64,000 bases of DNA from Microbacterium sp. zg-Y818. Lineage in GTDB: Bacteria; Actinomycetota; Actinomycetes; Actinomycetales; Microbacteriaceae. Position 1 is the first letter of the stretch; each line of letters opens with the position of its first letter. Below the pieces are notes generated by a model, which ran no database searches, had not been told where the DNA came from, and saw only the letters and a list, made by a program, of their open reading frames with translations. Both the position numbers and the translations under genes were made by a program. This document shows positions 17,746 to 25,439 of this stretch, piece by piece. Location of the stretch: positions 2,108,001-2,172,000 of the forward strand of contig NZ_CP126741.1 in the NCBI RefSeq assembly GCF_030246905.1, read 5' to 3'.

Positions 17746-18768
17746 GTGCCCGGTAACGCCACCGCCCGCTTCGATAACGTCGCGTTGCTCTCGGTCGCGA
17801 GGGTTCTCCCCGGTCGGGTGACCACCTCGGACGACATCGAGGAGCGTCTCGCGCCCTCGCTCAAGCGCCTCCGGCTCCACAGCGGAATGCTGAAGCGCGT
17901 CGCCGGAGTGCTCGAGCGGCGCAACTGGGCGGCGGGCGAAACCGTCGACGCCGCCACGATCGCCGCGGGTAAGCAAGCGCTCGCGGATGCCGGGGTCAGC
18001 CCATCCGAGGTCGGCCTGCTGATCAACACCTCGGTCACGCGCACGAACCTGGAGCCCTCCGTGGCCGTGGCCCTCCACCACGGCCTGGACCTGCCGAGCT
18101 CGGCCATCAACTTCGACGTCGCCAACGCCTGCCTCGGGTTCATCAACGGCATGTCGCTCGCGGCGACGATGATCGATTCCGGCCAGATCCGTTACGCCAT
18201 CGTGGTCGCCGGCGAGGACGCCGATGAGATCCAGGTCAACACGATCGAGCGACTACTGCAGTCCGAGAGCGGCCGCGCCGGCTTCCTGAGCGAGTTCGCC
18301 TCCCTCACCCTCGGTTCGGGGTCCGCCGCGGCGGTGCTGGGGCGCGCCGACGAGCACCCCGCGGGCCACCGCATCCTCGGCGGCGTGACGCGTGCCGCCA
18401 CCGAATTCCACCGCCTCTGCGTCGGCAGCGTCGACGGCATGTTCACCGACGCCAAAGCGCTCTTGAAGGGCGGCCTCGCGCTCGTCGTGTCGGCGTGGAA
18501 AGAGGCGGCGGCGGAATGGGACTGGAAGTCGATGAACCGCTACATCACGCACCAGGTGTCGTCGGTGCACACCGACGCCATCGTCAAGGCGGTGAACCTC
18601 GATAGGGACCGCGTGCCGACGACGTTCCCCCGGCTCGGCAACATCGGCCCGGCATCCGTCCCCATCACCCTCGTCGAAGAGCAAGCGACGCTGCAGCGGG
18701 GCGACCGGGTTCTGCTCATGGGCGTCGGCTCGGGGCTCAACACCGCGATGATGGAACTCGCCTGGTGA
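17746..18768 (+). CDS. oleA: OleA, acyl-CoA head-to-head condensing thiolase
   Basis: 340 residues of the thiolase superfamily. The GTG start follows a strong AAGGAGG ribosome-binding site. The catalytic Cys is in DVANACLGFINGM (Cys129), with His in YITHQVSS and Asn in RLGNIGPAS completing the triad. Glu in NLEPSVAVALHH matches the glutamate that reaches the partner active site in OleA. The enzyme condenses two fatty acyl-CoAs into a beta-keto acid, the first step of long-chain olefin (cis-alkene) synthesis. It leads an operon with oleBC and oleD, and its stop overlaps the GTG of oleBC. Confidence 0.93.
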   Translation: MPGNATARFDNVALLSVARVLPGRVTTSDDIEERLAPSLKRLRLHSGMLKRVAGVLERRNWAAGETVDAATIAAGKQALADAGVSPSEVGLLINTSVTRTNLEPSVAVALHHGLDLPSSAINFDVANACLGFINGMSLAATMIDSGQIRYAIVVAGEDADEIQVNTIERLLQSESGRAGFLSEFASLTLGSGSAAAVLGRADEHPAGHRILGGVTRAATEFHRLCVGSVDGMFTDAKALLKGGLALVVSAWKEAAAEWDWKSMNRYITHQVSSVHTDAIVKAVNLDRDRVPTTFPRLGNIGPASVPITLVEEQATLQRGDRVLLMGVGSGLNTAMMELAW

Positions 18769-21425
18769 ACGGCGGGGTCGCCGAGGCCCTCGCGGGCCTC
18801 CCCGGTCTCGACGTCCGCTTCAGTCGCACATGCGTCGTCACCGAGCGCCAGACGGATGCCGCGCACGAGTGGCACTACCTCGACACCGGCGATGAGCTCG
18901 CGCGGCTCGGTGTCGAGGTCGTCGGCACGATCCTCGCGGTGCACGGCAACCCGACCTGGTCCTACCTCTGGCGGCGCCTCGTGTCGGCCTCGCTGCGCGC
19001 GGCCGAGGAGGGGCAGCCGGCCTGGCGCGTGATCGCCGTCGACCAGCTCGACATGGGGTTCTCGGCCCGCACCGGTGCGCCGCGCGCCCTCGCGCAGCGC
19101 GTGCGCGATCTCGGCGCGTTCACCGACGCGCTGGGCCTCGAGGGCCCGGTCGTCACCCTCGGCCACGACTGGGGCGGCGTGGTCTCGCTCGGCTGGGCGG
19201 TCGACCACCCGGCACTGCTCGCGGGAGTCGTCGCGCTCAACACCGCCGTGCACCACCCGGCCGGCGAACCGATCCCCGCCCCGCTGCGCCTCGCCGGAAC
19301 GCGCGGTGTGCTCGCGGCATCCACCGTCGCCACGCCCGCGTTCCTCGACACGACGCTGGCGCTCGCCCACCCCGCGCTCGAACCGGATGTGAAGGACGCC
19401 TACCGCGCGCCCTACCGCACCGCCGCCCGCCGGCAGGGCATCGGCGCGTTCGTCGCGGACATTCCGGTGGATGGCGCGCACGAGAGCTTCGACGAGCTGC
19501 AGCGCATCGCCGCCGGCGTCGCCGACCTCGACGTGCCGGCGCTGCTGCTGTGGGGGCCGGCCGATCCGATCTTCAGCGACCGTTATCTCGACGACCTCGT
19601 CGACCGGATGCCGCACGCCGACGTCCACCGCTTCGAAGGCGCCGGCCACCTGATCGCCGAGGACCGGCCGTACGCCGACGCCATCCTCACGTGGCTGGGC
19701 GACAACGCCGCGCGTCTGACCGGCGATGCCGGCCCCGCAGCGCCCGAGCCCGCCGGCGCCGCGCCCGCCGACCACAGCCCCGCGGACTTCACCCCCCTGT
19801 GGGCCGCCCTCGACGCCCGCCACGACGACGACGACGTCGCCGTCATCGACATGGCCACGCGGGGCGGCGGCGAGGGCCGCGTCACCTGGCGGCAGCTCGA
19901 CGACCGCGTGCGGTGCCTGGCGTCCGGTCTCGCGCGCATGGGGGTGCAGAAGGGTCAGCGCGTCTCGGTGCTCGTCCCGCCGGGGCCCACCCTCACGGCC
20001 GTGGTCTATGCGTGCCTGCGCATCGGCGCCGTCGTCGTCGTTGCGGACGCCGGGCTCGGGGTGCGGGGACTCTCCCGCGCCGTGCGCGGCGCGTGGCCCG
20101 ACGTCGTCATCGGCGAGCTGCCGGGCCTGGGCGCCGCCCGCGCGCTGGGGTGGCCCGGCATCCGCATCTCGGTGCCGCGGCTGCCCGCGGCATCCGCGAA
20201 GCTGCTCGGGGTCGCTGCCGACCTCACCACGGTGGCCGCGTTCGGGGCAGGCGCTCCCCTCCCCGACGAGCCGGCACCCGACGACCCTGCGGCGATCCTC
20301 TTCACCTCCGGGTCGACAGGGCCGGCGAAGGGCGTCGCCTATACGCATCGGCAGCTCTCGGCGCTGCGCGACGTGCTCGCCGCCCACTTCGACGTGACAG
20401 GCGACACCGGGCTCGTCACGGGCTTCGCACCGTTCGCCCTGCTCGGCCCGGCGCTCGGCACCCGCTCGGCGACCCCCGACATGGACGTCTCGGCGCCCCG
20501 CACCCTCACGGCGCGAGCCGTCGCCGCCGCGGTGCGGGCCTCCGACGCCCGCATCGTGTTCCTGTCGCCGGCGGCGATCCTCAACGTCGTCGCCACGGCC
20601 GATGCGCTGTCGGACGACGACCGCCGCGCGCTCGCCACGGTGCGCACGTTCCTCTCGACCGGAGCACCGGTCGGCGAGTCGCTGCTGGCGGCCGCGGCGG
20701 AGCTCATGCCGAACGCCGAGCCGCACACCCCCTACGGCATGACCGAGTGCCTGCTCGTCACGGACGTGACGCTCGACGGCATCCGTGCCGTGGCGGATGC
20801 CGCCGACCGCGGCGTCTGCGTCGGCTCGCCGATCGGGGTGAACCAGGTGCTGATCAGCGCTCTGGATGCCGATGGTCGGGCGACCGGCATCCCGAGCGCC
20901 GAGCCCGGTGTGCTCGGGGAGGTCGTCGTGTCGGCGCCGCACCTGAAGGCGTCGTACGACCGACTGTGGCTCACCGACCGCCGCGCCGTGCTCGACACCC
21001 CTGCCGAAGGGCGCTGGCACCGCACCGGCGACGTCGGGCACCTCGACGCCAAGGGCCGGCTCTGGATCGAGGGCCGGCTGCCGCACGTGCTGGCCACCGC
21101 CGACGGGCCGGTCGCGCCCGTCGGTGCGGAGCAGGACGTCGAAGGTGCCGACGGGGTACGGCGTGCCGCGGTCGTCGGCATCGGCCCGCACCGGCTGCGG
21201 CAGGCCGTCGCCGTCGTCGAGACGGTCCCGGCCGTCGCTCGGCCGGGGCTGGCGTCGCCTGAGCTGACTGCCGAGCTGCGTCGGCGCACGGATCTTCCGC
21301 TCGTCGCGGTGCTGGCGGTGCCGCAGCTGCCCACCGACATCCGCCACAACTCCAAGATCGACCGCACCCGGCTGTCGCAGTGGGCCGAGCGCACGCTCGC
21401 CGGCGGACGGGTGGGCCGGCCGTGA
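18765..21425 (+). CDS. oleBC: OleBC fusion: beta-lactone decarboxylase plus beta-lactone synthetase
   Basis: 886 residues. Residues 1 to about 310 are the OleB alpha/beta hydrolase of the haloalkane-dehalogenase group (HGNPTWSYLWRR, nucleophile Asp in GHDWGGVVS, His in GAGHLIAED). A Pro/Ala-rich linker follows, then an OleC-type AMP-ligase with ILFTSGSTGPAKG, TPYGMTE, RTGDVGHLD and the C-terminal HNSKIDR lysine. OleC makes a cis-beta-lactone from the beta-hydroxy acid and OleB decarboxylates it to the alkene. Fusion of the two is known from actinobacteria such as Micrococcus luteus. The gene is GTGA-coupled on both sides, to oleA and to oleD. Confidence 0.93.
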   Translation: MNGGVAEALAGLPGLDVRFSRTCVVTERQTDAAHEWHYLDTGDELARLGVEVVGTILAVHGNPTWSYLWRRLVSASLRAAEEGQPAWRVIAVDQLDMGFSARTGAPRALAQRVRDLGAFTDALGLEGPVVTLGHDWGGVVSLGWAVDHPALLAGVVALNTAVHHPAGEPIPAPLRLAGTRGVLAASTVATPAFLDTTLALAHPALEPDVKDAYRAPYRTAARRQGIGAFVADIPVDGAHESFDELQRIAAGVADLDVPALLLWGPADPIFSDRYLDDLVDRMPHADVHRFEGAGHLIAEDRPYADAILTWLGDNAARLTGDAGPAAPEPAGAAPADHSPADFTPLWAALDARHDDDDVAVIDMATRGGGEGRVTWRQLDDRVRCLASGLARMGVQKGQRVSVLVPPGPTLTAVVYACLRIGAVVVVADAGLGVRGLSRAVRGAWPDVVIGELPGLGAARALGWPGIRISVPRLPAASAKLLGVAADLTTVAAFGAGAPLPDEPAPDDPAAILFTSGSTGPAKGVAYTHRQLSALRDVLAAHFDVTGDTGLVTGFAPFALLGPALGTRSATPDMDVSAPRTLTARAVAAAVRASDARIVFLSPAAILNVVATADALSDDDRRALATVRTFLSTGAPVGESLLAAAAELMPNAEPHTPYGMTECLLVTDVTLDGIRAVADAADRGVCVGSPIGVNQVLISALDADGRATGIPSAEPGVLGEVVVSAPHLKASYDRLWLTDRRAVLDTPAEGRWHRTGDVGHLDAKGRLWIEGRLPHVLATADGPVAPVGAEQDVEGADGVRRAAVVGIGPHRLRQAVAVVETVPAVARPGLASPELTAELRRRTDLPLVAVLAVPQLPTDIRHNSKIDRTRLSQWAERTLAGGRVGRP

Positions 21426-22396
21426 TCGTCGCCGTCACCGGAGCGTCCGGCTACCTCGGGCGCGCAGTCGCCGCCGAGCTCGTCGCCGCCGGCCACGAGG
21501 TGCGCGCGCTGCAGCGACGGCCCAGCCGCGTCGAGGGCGTCACCGACGTTCTCGGGTCCGTCACCGATTCGCAGGCCGTCGCCCGCGTCGTCGACGGCGC
21601 CGAGGGCATCGTCCACCTCGCCGCCAAGGTGTCGCTGGCGGGAGACCCCGCCGAGTTCCATGAGGTCAACGTCGAGGGCACGCGAGCCCTGCTCGTCGCG
21701 GCAGAGCACGCCGGGGCATCCCGCTTCGTACAGGTGTCGTCGCCCTCGGTGGCGCACGCCGGAGTGGCGCTTGCAGGCGTGGGGGCCGAACCGGCATCCC
21801 CGCAGCACGCCCGCGGCGAATATGCGCGGACGAAAGCCGAGGCCGAGCTCATCGCCCTCGACCGCGACTCCCCCGCGATGCGCGTCGTGGCCGTGCGCCC
21901 CCACCTCGTGTGGGGGCCGGGCGACACCCAGCTGGTCGGCCGCATCGTCGACCGCGCGCGGCGGGGACGCCTGCCGCTGCTCGACGGCGGGCGGGCGCTC
22001 ATCGACTCCACCTACGTCGACAACGCGGCCACCGGCATCGTCGCCGCGTTGCACCGCGCCGACGAGGCGCACGGCCGCGCGTTCGTGATCACGAACGGCG
22101 AGCCGCGGCCGGTCGGCGAGCTGCTGGCGGGCATCTGCCTCGCGGCGGGCGTCACCCCGCCGCGGTGGAGCGTGCCCTCGGGCCTCGCGCGCGCCGCCGG
22201 CTCGCTCATCGAGCGCGCCTGGGCGCTGCGGCCCGGAGCGGACGAGCCGCCCATGACGCGGTTCCTGGCCGAGCAGCTGTCGACGGCGCACTGGTTCGAC
22301 CAGCGCGAGACCCGCCGGGCGCTCGCGTGGGCGCCGTCGGTGAGCATCGATGAGGGGCTGCGGCGGCTCGCGGCGCACGCGGCCGCGACCGCCTGA
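21422..22396 (+). CDS. oleD: OleD, NAD(P)H-dependent 2-alkyl-3-ketoalkanoate reductase
   Basis: 324 residues of the extended short-chain dehydrogenase/3-beta-HSD type. The Rossmann motif VTGASGYLGRAV is at the N-terminus, and the catalytic Ser and Tyr-x3-Lys appear as QVSSPSV and EYARTKAEAE. The enzyme reduces the OleA beta-keto acid to the beta-hydroxy acid used by OleC. The GTG start overlaps the oleBC stop. It is the last gene of the olefin operon and ends in a hairpin shared with the convergent repressor gene. Confidence 0.92.
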   Translation: MIVAVTGASGYLGRAVAAELVAAGHEVRALQRRPSRVEGVTDVLGSVTDSQAVARVVDGAEGIVHLAAKVSLAGDPAEFHEVNVEGTRALLVAAEHAGASRFVQVSSPSVAHAGVALAGVGAEPASPQHARGEYARTKAEAELIALDRDSPAMRVVAVRPHLVWGPGDTQLVGRIVDRARRGRLPLLDGGRALIDSTYVDNAATGIVAALHRADEAHGRAFVITNGEPRPVGELLAGICLAAGVTPPRWSVPSGLARAAGSLIERAWALRPGADEPPMTRFLAEQLSTAHWFDQRETRRALAWAPSVSIDEGLRRLAAHAAATA

Positions 22397-22410
22397 CGCC
22401 GCGGTCAGGC
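22391..22410. terminator. Short shared hairpin between oleD and the repressor gene
   Basis: GCCTGAC-GCCGCG-GTCAGGC: 7-bp arms with a 6-base loop that contain both stop codons. The convergent genes are only 8 bp apart, so a minimal bidirectional terminator is plausible. Confidence 0.55.
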
Positions 22411-22698
22411 CAGCGAGAGGAAGAGCTTCTCCAGCTCCTCGGGGTTCGAGCTGCCCTCGGCGTCGGGGTCGTTCAGGCACTCCTTGAGCGCGGTGGAGAT
22501 CACCAGGAACCCGGCGCGGTCGAGCGCCTTCGACACGGCCGAGAGCTGCTGCACGATGTCGCGGCACGAGGCGTCGGACTCGACGGCGGCGATCACTGCG
22601 GCCAGCTGACCATGCGCGCGGCGCAGCCGGTTGGCGATCTTGCGCTGCGCCTCGGGGTCGTGGACGACGACGGCCGCGGTAGCGGTGGAGTCGGTCAT
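22405..22698 (-). CDS. CsoR/CstR-family metal- or persulfide-sensing repressor
   Basis: 97 residues, all-helical DUF156 family (RKIANRLRRAHGQLAAVI). Two cysteines sit at the family sensor positions, Cys45 (SDASCRDIV) and Cys74 (LKECL). The His that lies four residues before the second Cys in copper-sensing CsoR is Ala70 here. Cys-Cys without His is the pattern of CstR-type persulfide sensors rather than Cu(I) sensors; that reading is inference. The gene is divergent from two cysteine-rich miniprotein genes, and two ATACCCC-type palindromes of the family lie between them, so autoregulation and repression of the miniproteins are expected. Confidence 0.88.
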   Translation of the reverse strand: MTDSTATAAVVVHDPEAQRKIANRLRRAHGQLAAVIAAVESDASCRDIVQQLSAVSKALDRAGFLVISTALKECLNDPDAEGSSNPEELEKLFLSLA

Positions 22699-22736
22699 AG
22701 GGAGCCTTCCTCGGTGCGGCCGATTTGACATCCACA

Positions 22737-22752
22737 ATACCCCACGGGGTAT
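22737..22752. promoter_or_regulatory. CsoR-family operator, site 1
   Basis: ATACCCC-AC-GGGGTAT, a perfect 16-bp inverted repeat with a 2-bp centre, matching the known ATACCC/GGGTAT operator type of CsoR and CstR proteins. It lies nearer the repressor gene. Confidence 0.85.
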
Positions 22753-22759
22753 GTTCGAG

Positions 22760-22775
22760 ATACCCCAGGGGGTAT
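22760..22775. promoter_or_regulatory. CsoR-family operator, site 2
   Basis: ATACCCC-AG-GGGGTAT, a second perfect palindrome 7 bp after the first (centres 23 bp apart, about two helical turns). It lies nearer the miniprotein genes. The pair suggests side-by-side tetramer binding controlling both directions. Confidence 0.85.
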
Positions 22776-22807
22776 GACCCCTCCCCCTCGAACGAAGGAA
22801 ACACGAC

Positions 22808-22993
22808 ATGTGTCGAGCAGTGACCTGCCGCGTCTGCGGCAAGACGACCTGGGCCGGCTGCGGCCAGCACGTGCAGAGCGTGAAGCGCAGCGTGGCGGCA
22901 TCCGATTGGTGCAACGGCTCGCACACCGCCGACCAGATCGCGGCGTCGAAGAGCCACCGCGGCGGATTCTTCGCCCGCCTGTTCGGCCGCTGA
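22808..22993 (+). CDS. Cysteine-rich miniprotein, 61 residues
   Basis: Pattern MCxxVTCxxCGKTTWxGCGQHV: Cys2, Cys7, Cys10, Cys18 and His21 cluster in the first 21 residues, with another Cys near 35. The C-terminal tail is basic (SHRGGFFARLFGR). This is a probable metal- or sulfur-binding microdomain. A GAAGGAA ribosome-binding site precedes the ATG. The gene is 33 bp after the second operator and shares its N-terminal pattern with the next small gene, so they are tandem paralogues. Control by the divergent CstR-like repressor suggests sulfide/persulfide or metal stress. No characterised homologue is known to me. Confidence 0.8.
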   Translation: MCRAVTCRVCGKTTWAGCGQHVQSVKRSVAASDWCNGSHTADQIAASKSHRGGFFARLFGR

Positions 22994-23046
22994 TCCCGGC
23001 CCCTCACCTCCACCCAGCCCGAGAACCCCGAAAGAAAGACACCACC

Positions 23047-23160
23047 ATGTGCGCACGCGTCACCTGCCCCCGCTGCCTGAAGCCGACCTGGGACGGTTGC
23101 GGCAACCACATCGAAGAAGCTCTAGCCGGGGTCGCCCCCGCCGACCGCTGCAGCTGCTGA
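23047..23160 (+). CDS. Cysteine-rich miniprotein, 37 residues (paralogue)
   Basis: Begins MCARVTCPRCLKPTWDGCGN and ends DRCSC. Cys2, Cys7, Cys10, Cys18 and His21 align with the preceding miniprotein, and two further cysteines close the chain. It lacks that protein's basic tail, so it is nearly a bare metal- or sulfur-binding motif. A GAAAGAAAG stretch supplies a ribosome-binding site 53 bp after the first miniprotein gene, so the two should be co-transcribed under the paired CsoR-type operators. Confidence 0.75.
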   Translation: MCARVTCPRCLKPTWDGCGNHIEEALAGVAPADRCSC

Positions 23161-23185
23161 CCCCGCTCTTCTCCTGAGGACTCCC

Positions 23186-23263
23186 ATGCCCCGCTTTCTC
23201 CCCGCCGACCTCGGCTCCGTGTCGCACGCCTCGGACGCGACGGGGCTTCCGCTCGTGCGCTGA
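23186..23263 (+). CDS. Possible 25-residue peptide after the miniproteins
   Basis: ATG preceded by TGAGGA at good spacing and 25 bp after the second miniprotein, encoding MPRFLPADLGSVSHASDATG and five more residues. It contains no cysteine and matches no family I know. It could be a third small gene of the operon, the remnant start of a lost gene, or chance. Confidence 0.3.
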   Translation: MPRFLPADLGSVSHASDATGLPLVR

Positions 23264-23307
23264 CCGCCGACCCGCGTCGACGACGACCGAAGGCCCGTTC
23301 CGCCGCG

Positions 23308-23967
23308 TCAGCCGCCGAACGCCGCTTCGCCCTCCGGAAACGGCCACGGCGCCCACAGCTCATCGCGCGGCAGGAGCGGCGCCGCGACGAGCAGGCGGTC
23401 GGCGGGATAGTCCTCGGCACGCCCCGATCCCGAAGACGTGGCGACGCCCGGCTCGTCGAGCGAGAAGAACACCGGCAACTGGCGCCGCCGATCGATCCCC
23501 TCGGCGAACCCGCCCTCGACCACGGTGCGCACCGTCCACTCCATCTCATCCGCACCCCGCTCCCACGTCTCGTCGCAGGCGTCGCACCCGCACACCGGGA
23601 ACGGAAAATCGTGCAGCAGCCCGGCGTGCAGGATCACTCCGGGAAAGGCCGTGAACACGAAGGTGAGCACGGCGGCATCCGGGTCGCTGGGCGTCACCCG
23701 CACTGCCCGCGTCACCGACGCGGGCAGGCGCAGCAGATCATCGGATGCCGCAGGGTCGTCGACGACGGCGACGTCGAAGGTCTCGGCGAGCCACGCGATG
23801 AGGGCCTCGGCGACGGCGTGCAGCGGGGCGAACCGCTCACGGTTGCTCACGACGGAGTAGGACTCCGACGGGGGCGACTGCGGCCACCGACCGCCGTAGT
23901 CGACGGTGGTGCCGGCCTCGTCGGTGAAGGTCTGCGGCGCAACGTCGGGCCGCACGTAGTCGGTCAT
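23308..23967 (-). CDS. Uncharacterised soluble protein, resembles DUF6226
   Basis: 219 residues, no signal peptide or membrane span. A central CGCDACDETW motif offers three cysteines that may bind zinc, and Trp/Pro-rich segments (DELWAPWPFPEG) close the protein. From memory it resembles the DUF6226 family of Microbacteriaceae; I have no function to offer. TACCGT lies 6 nt before the ATG with no ribosome-binding site, so the start is probably leaderless. Direct repeats CCAGGTCACT at 24002 and 24034, 32 bp apart, lie just upstream. Confidence 0.65.
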   Translation of the reverse strand: MTDYVRPDVAPQTFTDEAGTTVDYGGRWPQSPPSESYSVVSNRERFAPLHAVAEALIAWLAETFDVAVVDDPAASDDLLRLPASVTRAVRVTPSDPDAAVLTFVFTAFPGVILHAGLLHDFPFPVCGCDACDETWERGADEMEWTVRTVVEGGFAEGIDRRRQLPVFFSLDEPGVATSSGSGRAEDYPADRLLVAAPLLPRDELWAPWPFPEGEAAFGG

Positions 23968-24075
23968 GCCGGAACGGTACCGCGCGGGGGCCGCGGCGTC
24001 ACCAGGTCACTCAGAGCGGACGGCGTCGATGACCCAGGTCACTGCGAATCGATCGGTGAGACGTCGTGACCGTGC

Positions 24076-24513
24076 TCAGTCCTCGGGCCGGCGGCGCAGC
24101 CGCTTGACGTCGGTGCGCTGCTTCTTCGCGGTCAGGCGCCGCTCCTTCGCTCCCCGGGTCGGCTTCGTCGCGCGGCGGGATGGCGCCGGTGGTCGCAGTG
24201 CGTCGGCGACGAGCGCCGCCAGCCGTTCGCGCGCGGCGTCGCGGTTGCGCACCTGGGCGCGATGCTCGGATGCCGTGATGGTCAGCACTCCCCCGATCAG
24301 ACGACCCGACAGTCGCTGGAGGATCCGCTCGCGCTGATGCGGGGTCAGGGATGCCGAGCCGGCGGCATCCCATACCAGCTCCACCCGCGAGTCGGTGGTG
24401 TTCACGCCCTGCCCGCCGGGTCCAGAGGAGCGTGAGAATCGCCAGGTCAGCTCTGACTCCGCGATCGTCAGCCCAGGCGTGACGCGCAGTCCGGGTCGAT
24501 AGGCGGCGGGCAT
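24076..24513 (-). CDS. arfB: ArfB/YaeJ-type ribosome-rescue peptidyl-tRNA hydrolase
   Basis: 145 residues (E. coli ArfB is 140). The release-factor catalytic loop is intact: FSRSSGPGGQGVNTTDSRV, with the GGQ that hydrolyses peptidyl-tRNA. The C-terminus is a lysine/arginine-rich tail (RRATKPTRGAKERRLTAKK) that enters the empty mRNA channel of stalled ribosomes. A domain-2 stop-codon-recognition region is absent, as expected. It is a stand-alone gene. Confidence 0.92.
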   Translation of the reverse strand: MPAAYRPGLRVTPGLTIAESELTWRFSRSSGPGGQGVNTTDSRVELVWDAAGSASLTPHQRERILQRLSGRLIGGVLTITASEHRAQVRNRDAARERLAALVADALRPPAPSRRATKPTRGAKERRLTAKKQRTDVKRLRRRPED

Positions 24514-24587
24514 GGGTTCATTCTGGCGTCTGGGCGATGGGAGGTCACCCGGAGACGCCCGTCGCCATCGTCGCTACCGTGGGGCGC

Positions 24588-24950
24588 ATGATGGCTCACG
24601 CCGACGCACTCTTGACCTCCGCCCGCGCCACCGAGGAGGCGATGCTGACTCCTGAGCTCCGGCGCGATCCCAAGCGGGTGCGAGAACTGCTGCACCCGGA
24701 CTTCGTCGAGGTGGGCCGGTCGGGCCGGCGCTGGTCTCGCGACGATATCGTGACGGCCCTCGTCGACGAACACCCCCTCCCGGTCGTGACCGACGAGTGG
24801 GAGGCAGTGCAGCTCGCGCCGGATTTGGCGCTGGTCACCTACACGATCACCGGACCTGGGCAGCCGAGCCGGCATTCGTCCCTGTGGGTGCAATCCGACG
24901 GACGCGTACGGCTGCGCTTCCATCAGGGAACGTTCGTCGCGCAGGAGTGA
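24588..24950 (+). CDS. NTF2/SnoaL-like (DUF4440-type) protein
   Basis: 120 residues with the cone-shaped NTF2-like pattern: ELRRDPKRVRELLHPDFVEV near the N-terminus, SRDDIVTAL, then beta strands ending SSLWVQSDGRVRLRFHQGTF. Such proteins are small dimeric binding proteins or enzymes of varied function. TACCGT lies 7 nt before the first of two adjacent ATGs and there is no ribosome-binding site, so leaderless translation at MMAHAD is likely. Confidence 0.75.
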   Translation: MMAHADALLTSARATEEAMLTPELRRDPKRVRELLHPDFVEVGRSGRRWSRDDIVTALVDEHPLPVVTDEWEAVQLAPDLALVTYTITGPGQPSRHSSLWVQSDGRVRLRFHQGTFVAQE

Positions 24951-25003
24951 CGGCGGAGCCGCGTGCACGTCGGGCATGCGTTCGGGCTACGGGCGGGCGA
25001 GCG

Positions 25004-25396
25004 TCACTCCCCGCGCAGCTGGGCGAGCAGTTCGGCGGCGCCGCTGCCGGTGGCCTCGACGATCCGCCCGTTGGCCACGCGGTAGAAGGCGAACTCCGCC
25101 ACATTGACGTGACGACGCGTCGACGCGATGCCCCGGAAAGCGTTCTGGTGCGTGCCGCTGCCGCGCAGGTGCGCGGCGACGCGGTCGTCTTCGACGACGA
25201 GCTGAATGCGGCGCCAGCGCCAGTCCGGAAAGGCGTGGAACAGATCCGCGAGATCCTCGATCCACGCATCCGCCCCTCCCGGAAGGTGCGCCCGACGCAC
25301 AGCCGGGTCGAGGAACGACCGGATGGCCTCGAGGTCGTGGCGATTGACCGCGTCGACGTAGTCCGCGAACCACTCGCGCAGCTCCCACGACTCCAT
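25004..25396 (-). CDS. SnoaL-like polyketide-cyclase-fold protein
   Basis: 130 residues from MESWELREWFADYVDAVNRH, a classic SnoaL N-terminus, followed by LADLFHAFPDWRWRRIQLVV and a conserved GTHQNAFRGI segment. The fold is NTF2-like, and members include cyclases, isomerases and orphan proteins. The longer upstream frame is rejected because homologues start here and GATAAT lies 6 nt before this ATG. It is unrelated in sequence to the other NTF2-like gene just upstream. Confidence 0.78.
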   Translation of the reverse strand: MESWELREWFADYVDAVNRHDLEAIRSFLDPAVRRAHLPGGADAWIEDLADLFHAFPDWRWRRIQLVVEDDRVAAHLRGSGTHQNAFRGIASTRRHVNVAEFAFYRVANGRIVEATGSGAAELLAQLRGE

Positions 25397-25439
25397 CCGT
25401 CCATTATCGAGGCGGATGCCGACACGGAGCCGGTCGGCG

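Noticed and set aside
18540..21347. A 935-codon open frame antisense to oleBC
   Set aside because: It is the shadow of a GC-rich gene: low-complexity Arg/Gly/Ala/His composition, no motif, and oleBC on the other strand has clear catalytic motifs.
22405..22698. A copper-sensing CsoR
   Set aside because: The His of the Cys-His-Cys copper site is Ala70; the two-cysteine pattern fits CstR-type sensors better, though copper is not fully excluded.
20732..23056. A 774-codon minus-strand frame over oleBC, oleD and the repressor gene
   Set aside because: It crosses three recognisable genes and has no domain of its own.
24002..24043. Direct repeat CCAGGTCACT, 32 bp apart, as an operator
   Set aside because: Only two short copies, no dyad and no linked regulator; noted under the neighbouring gene but too weak to claim.
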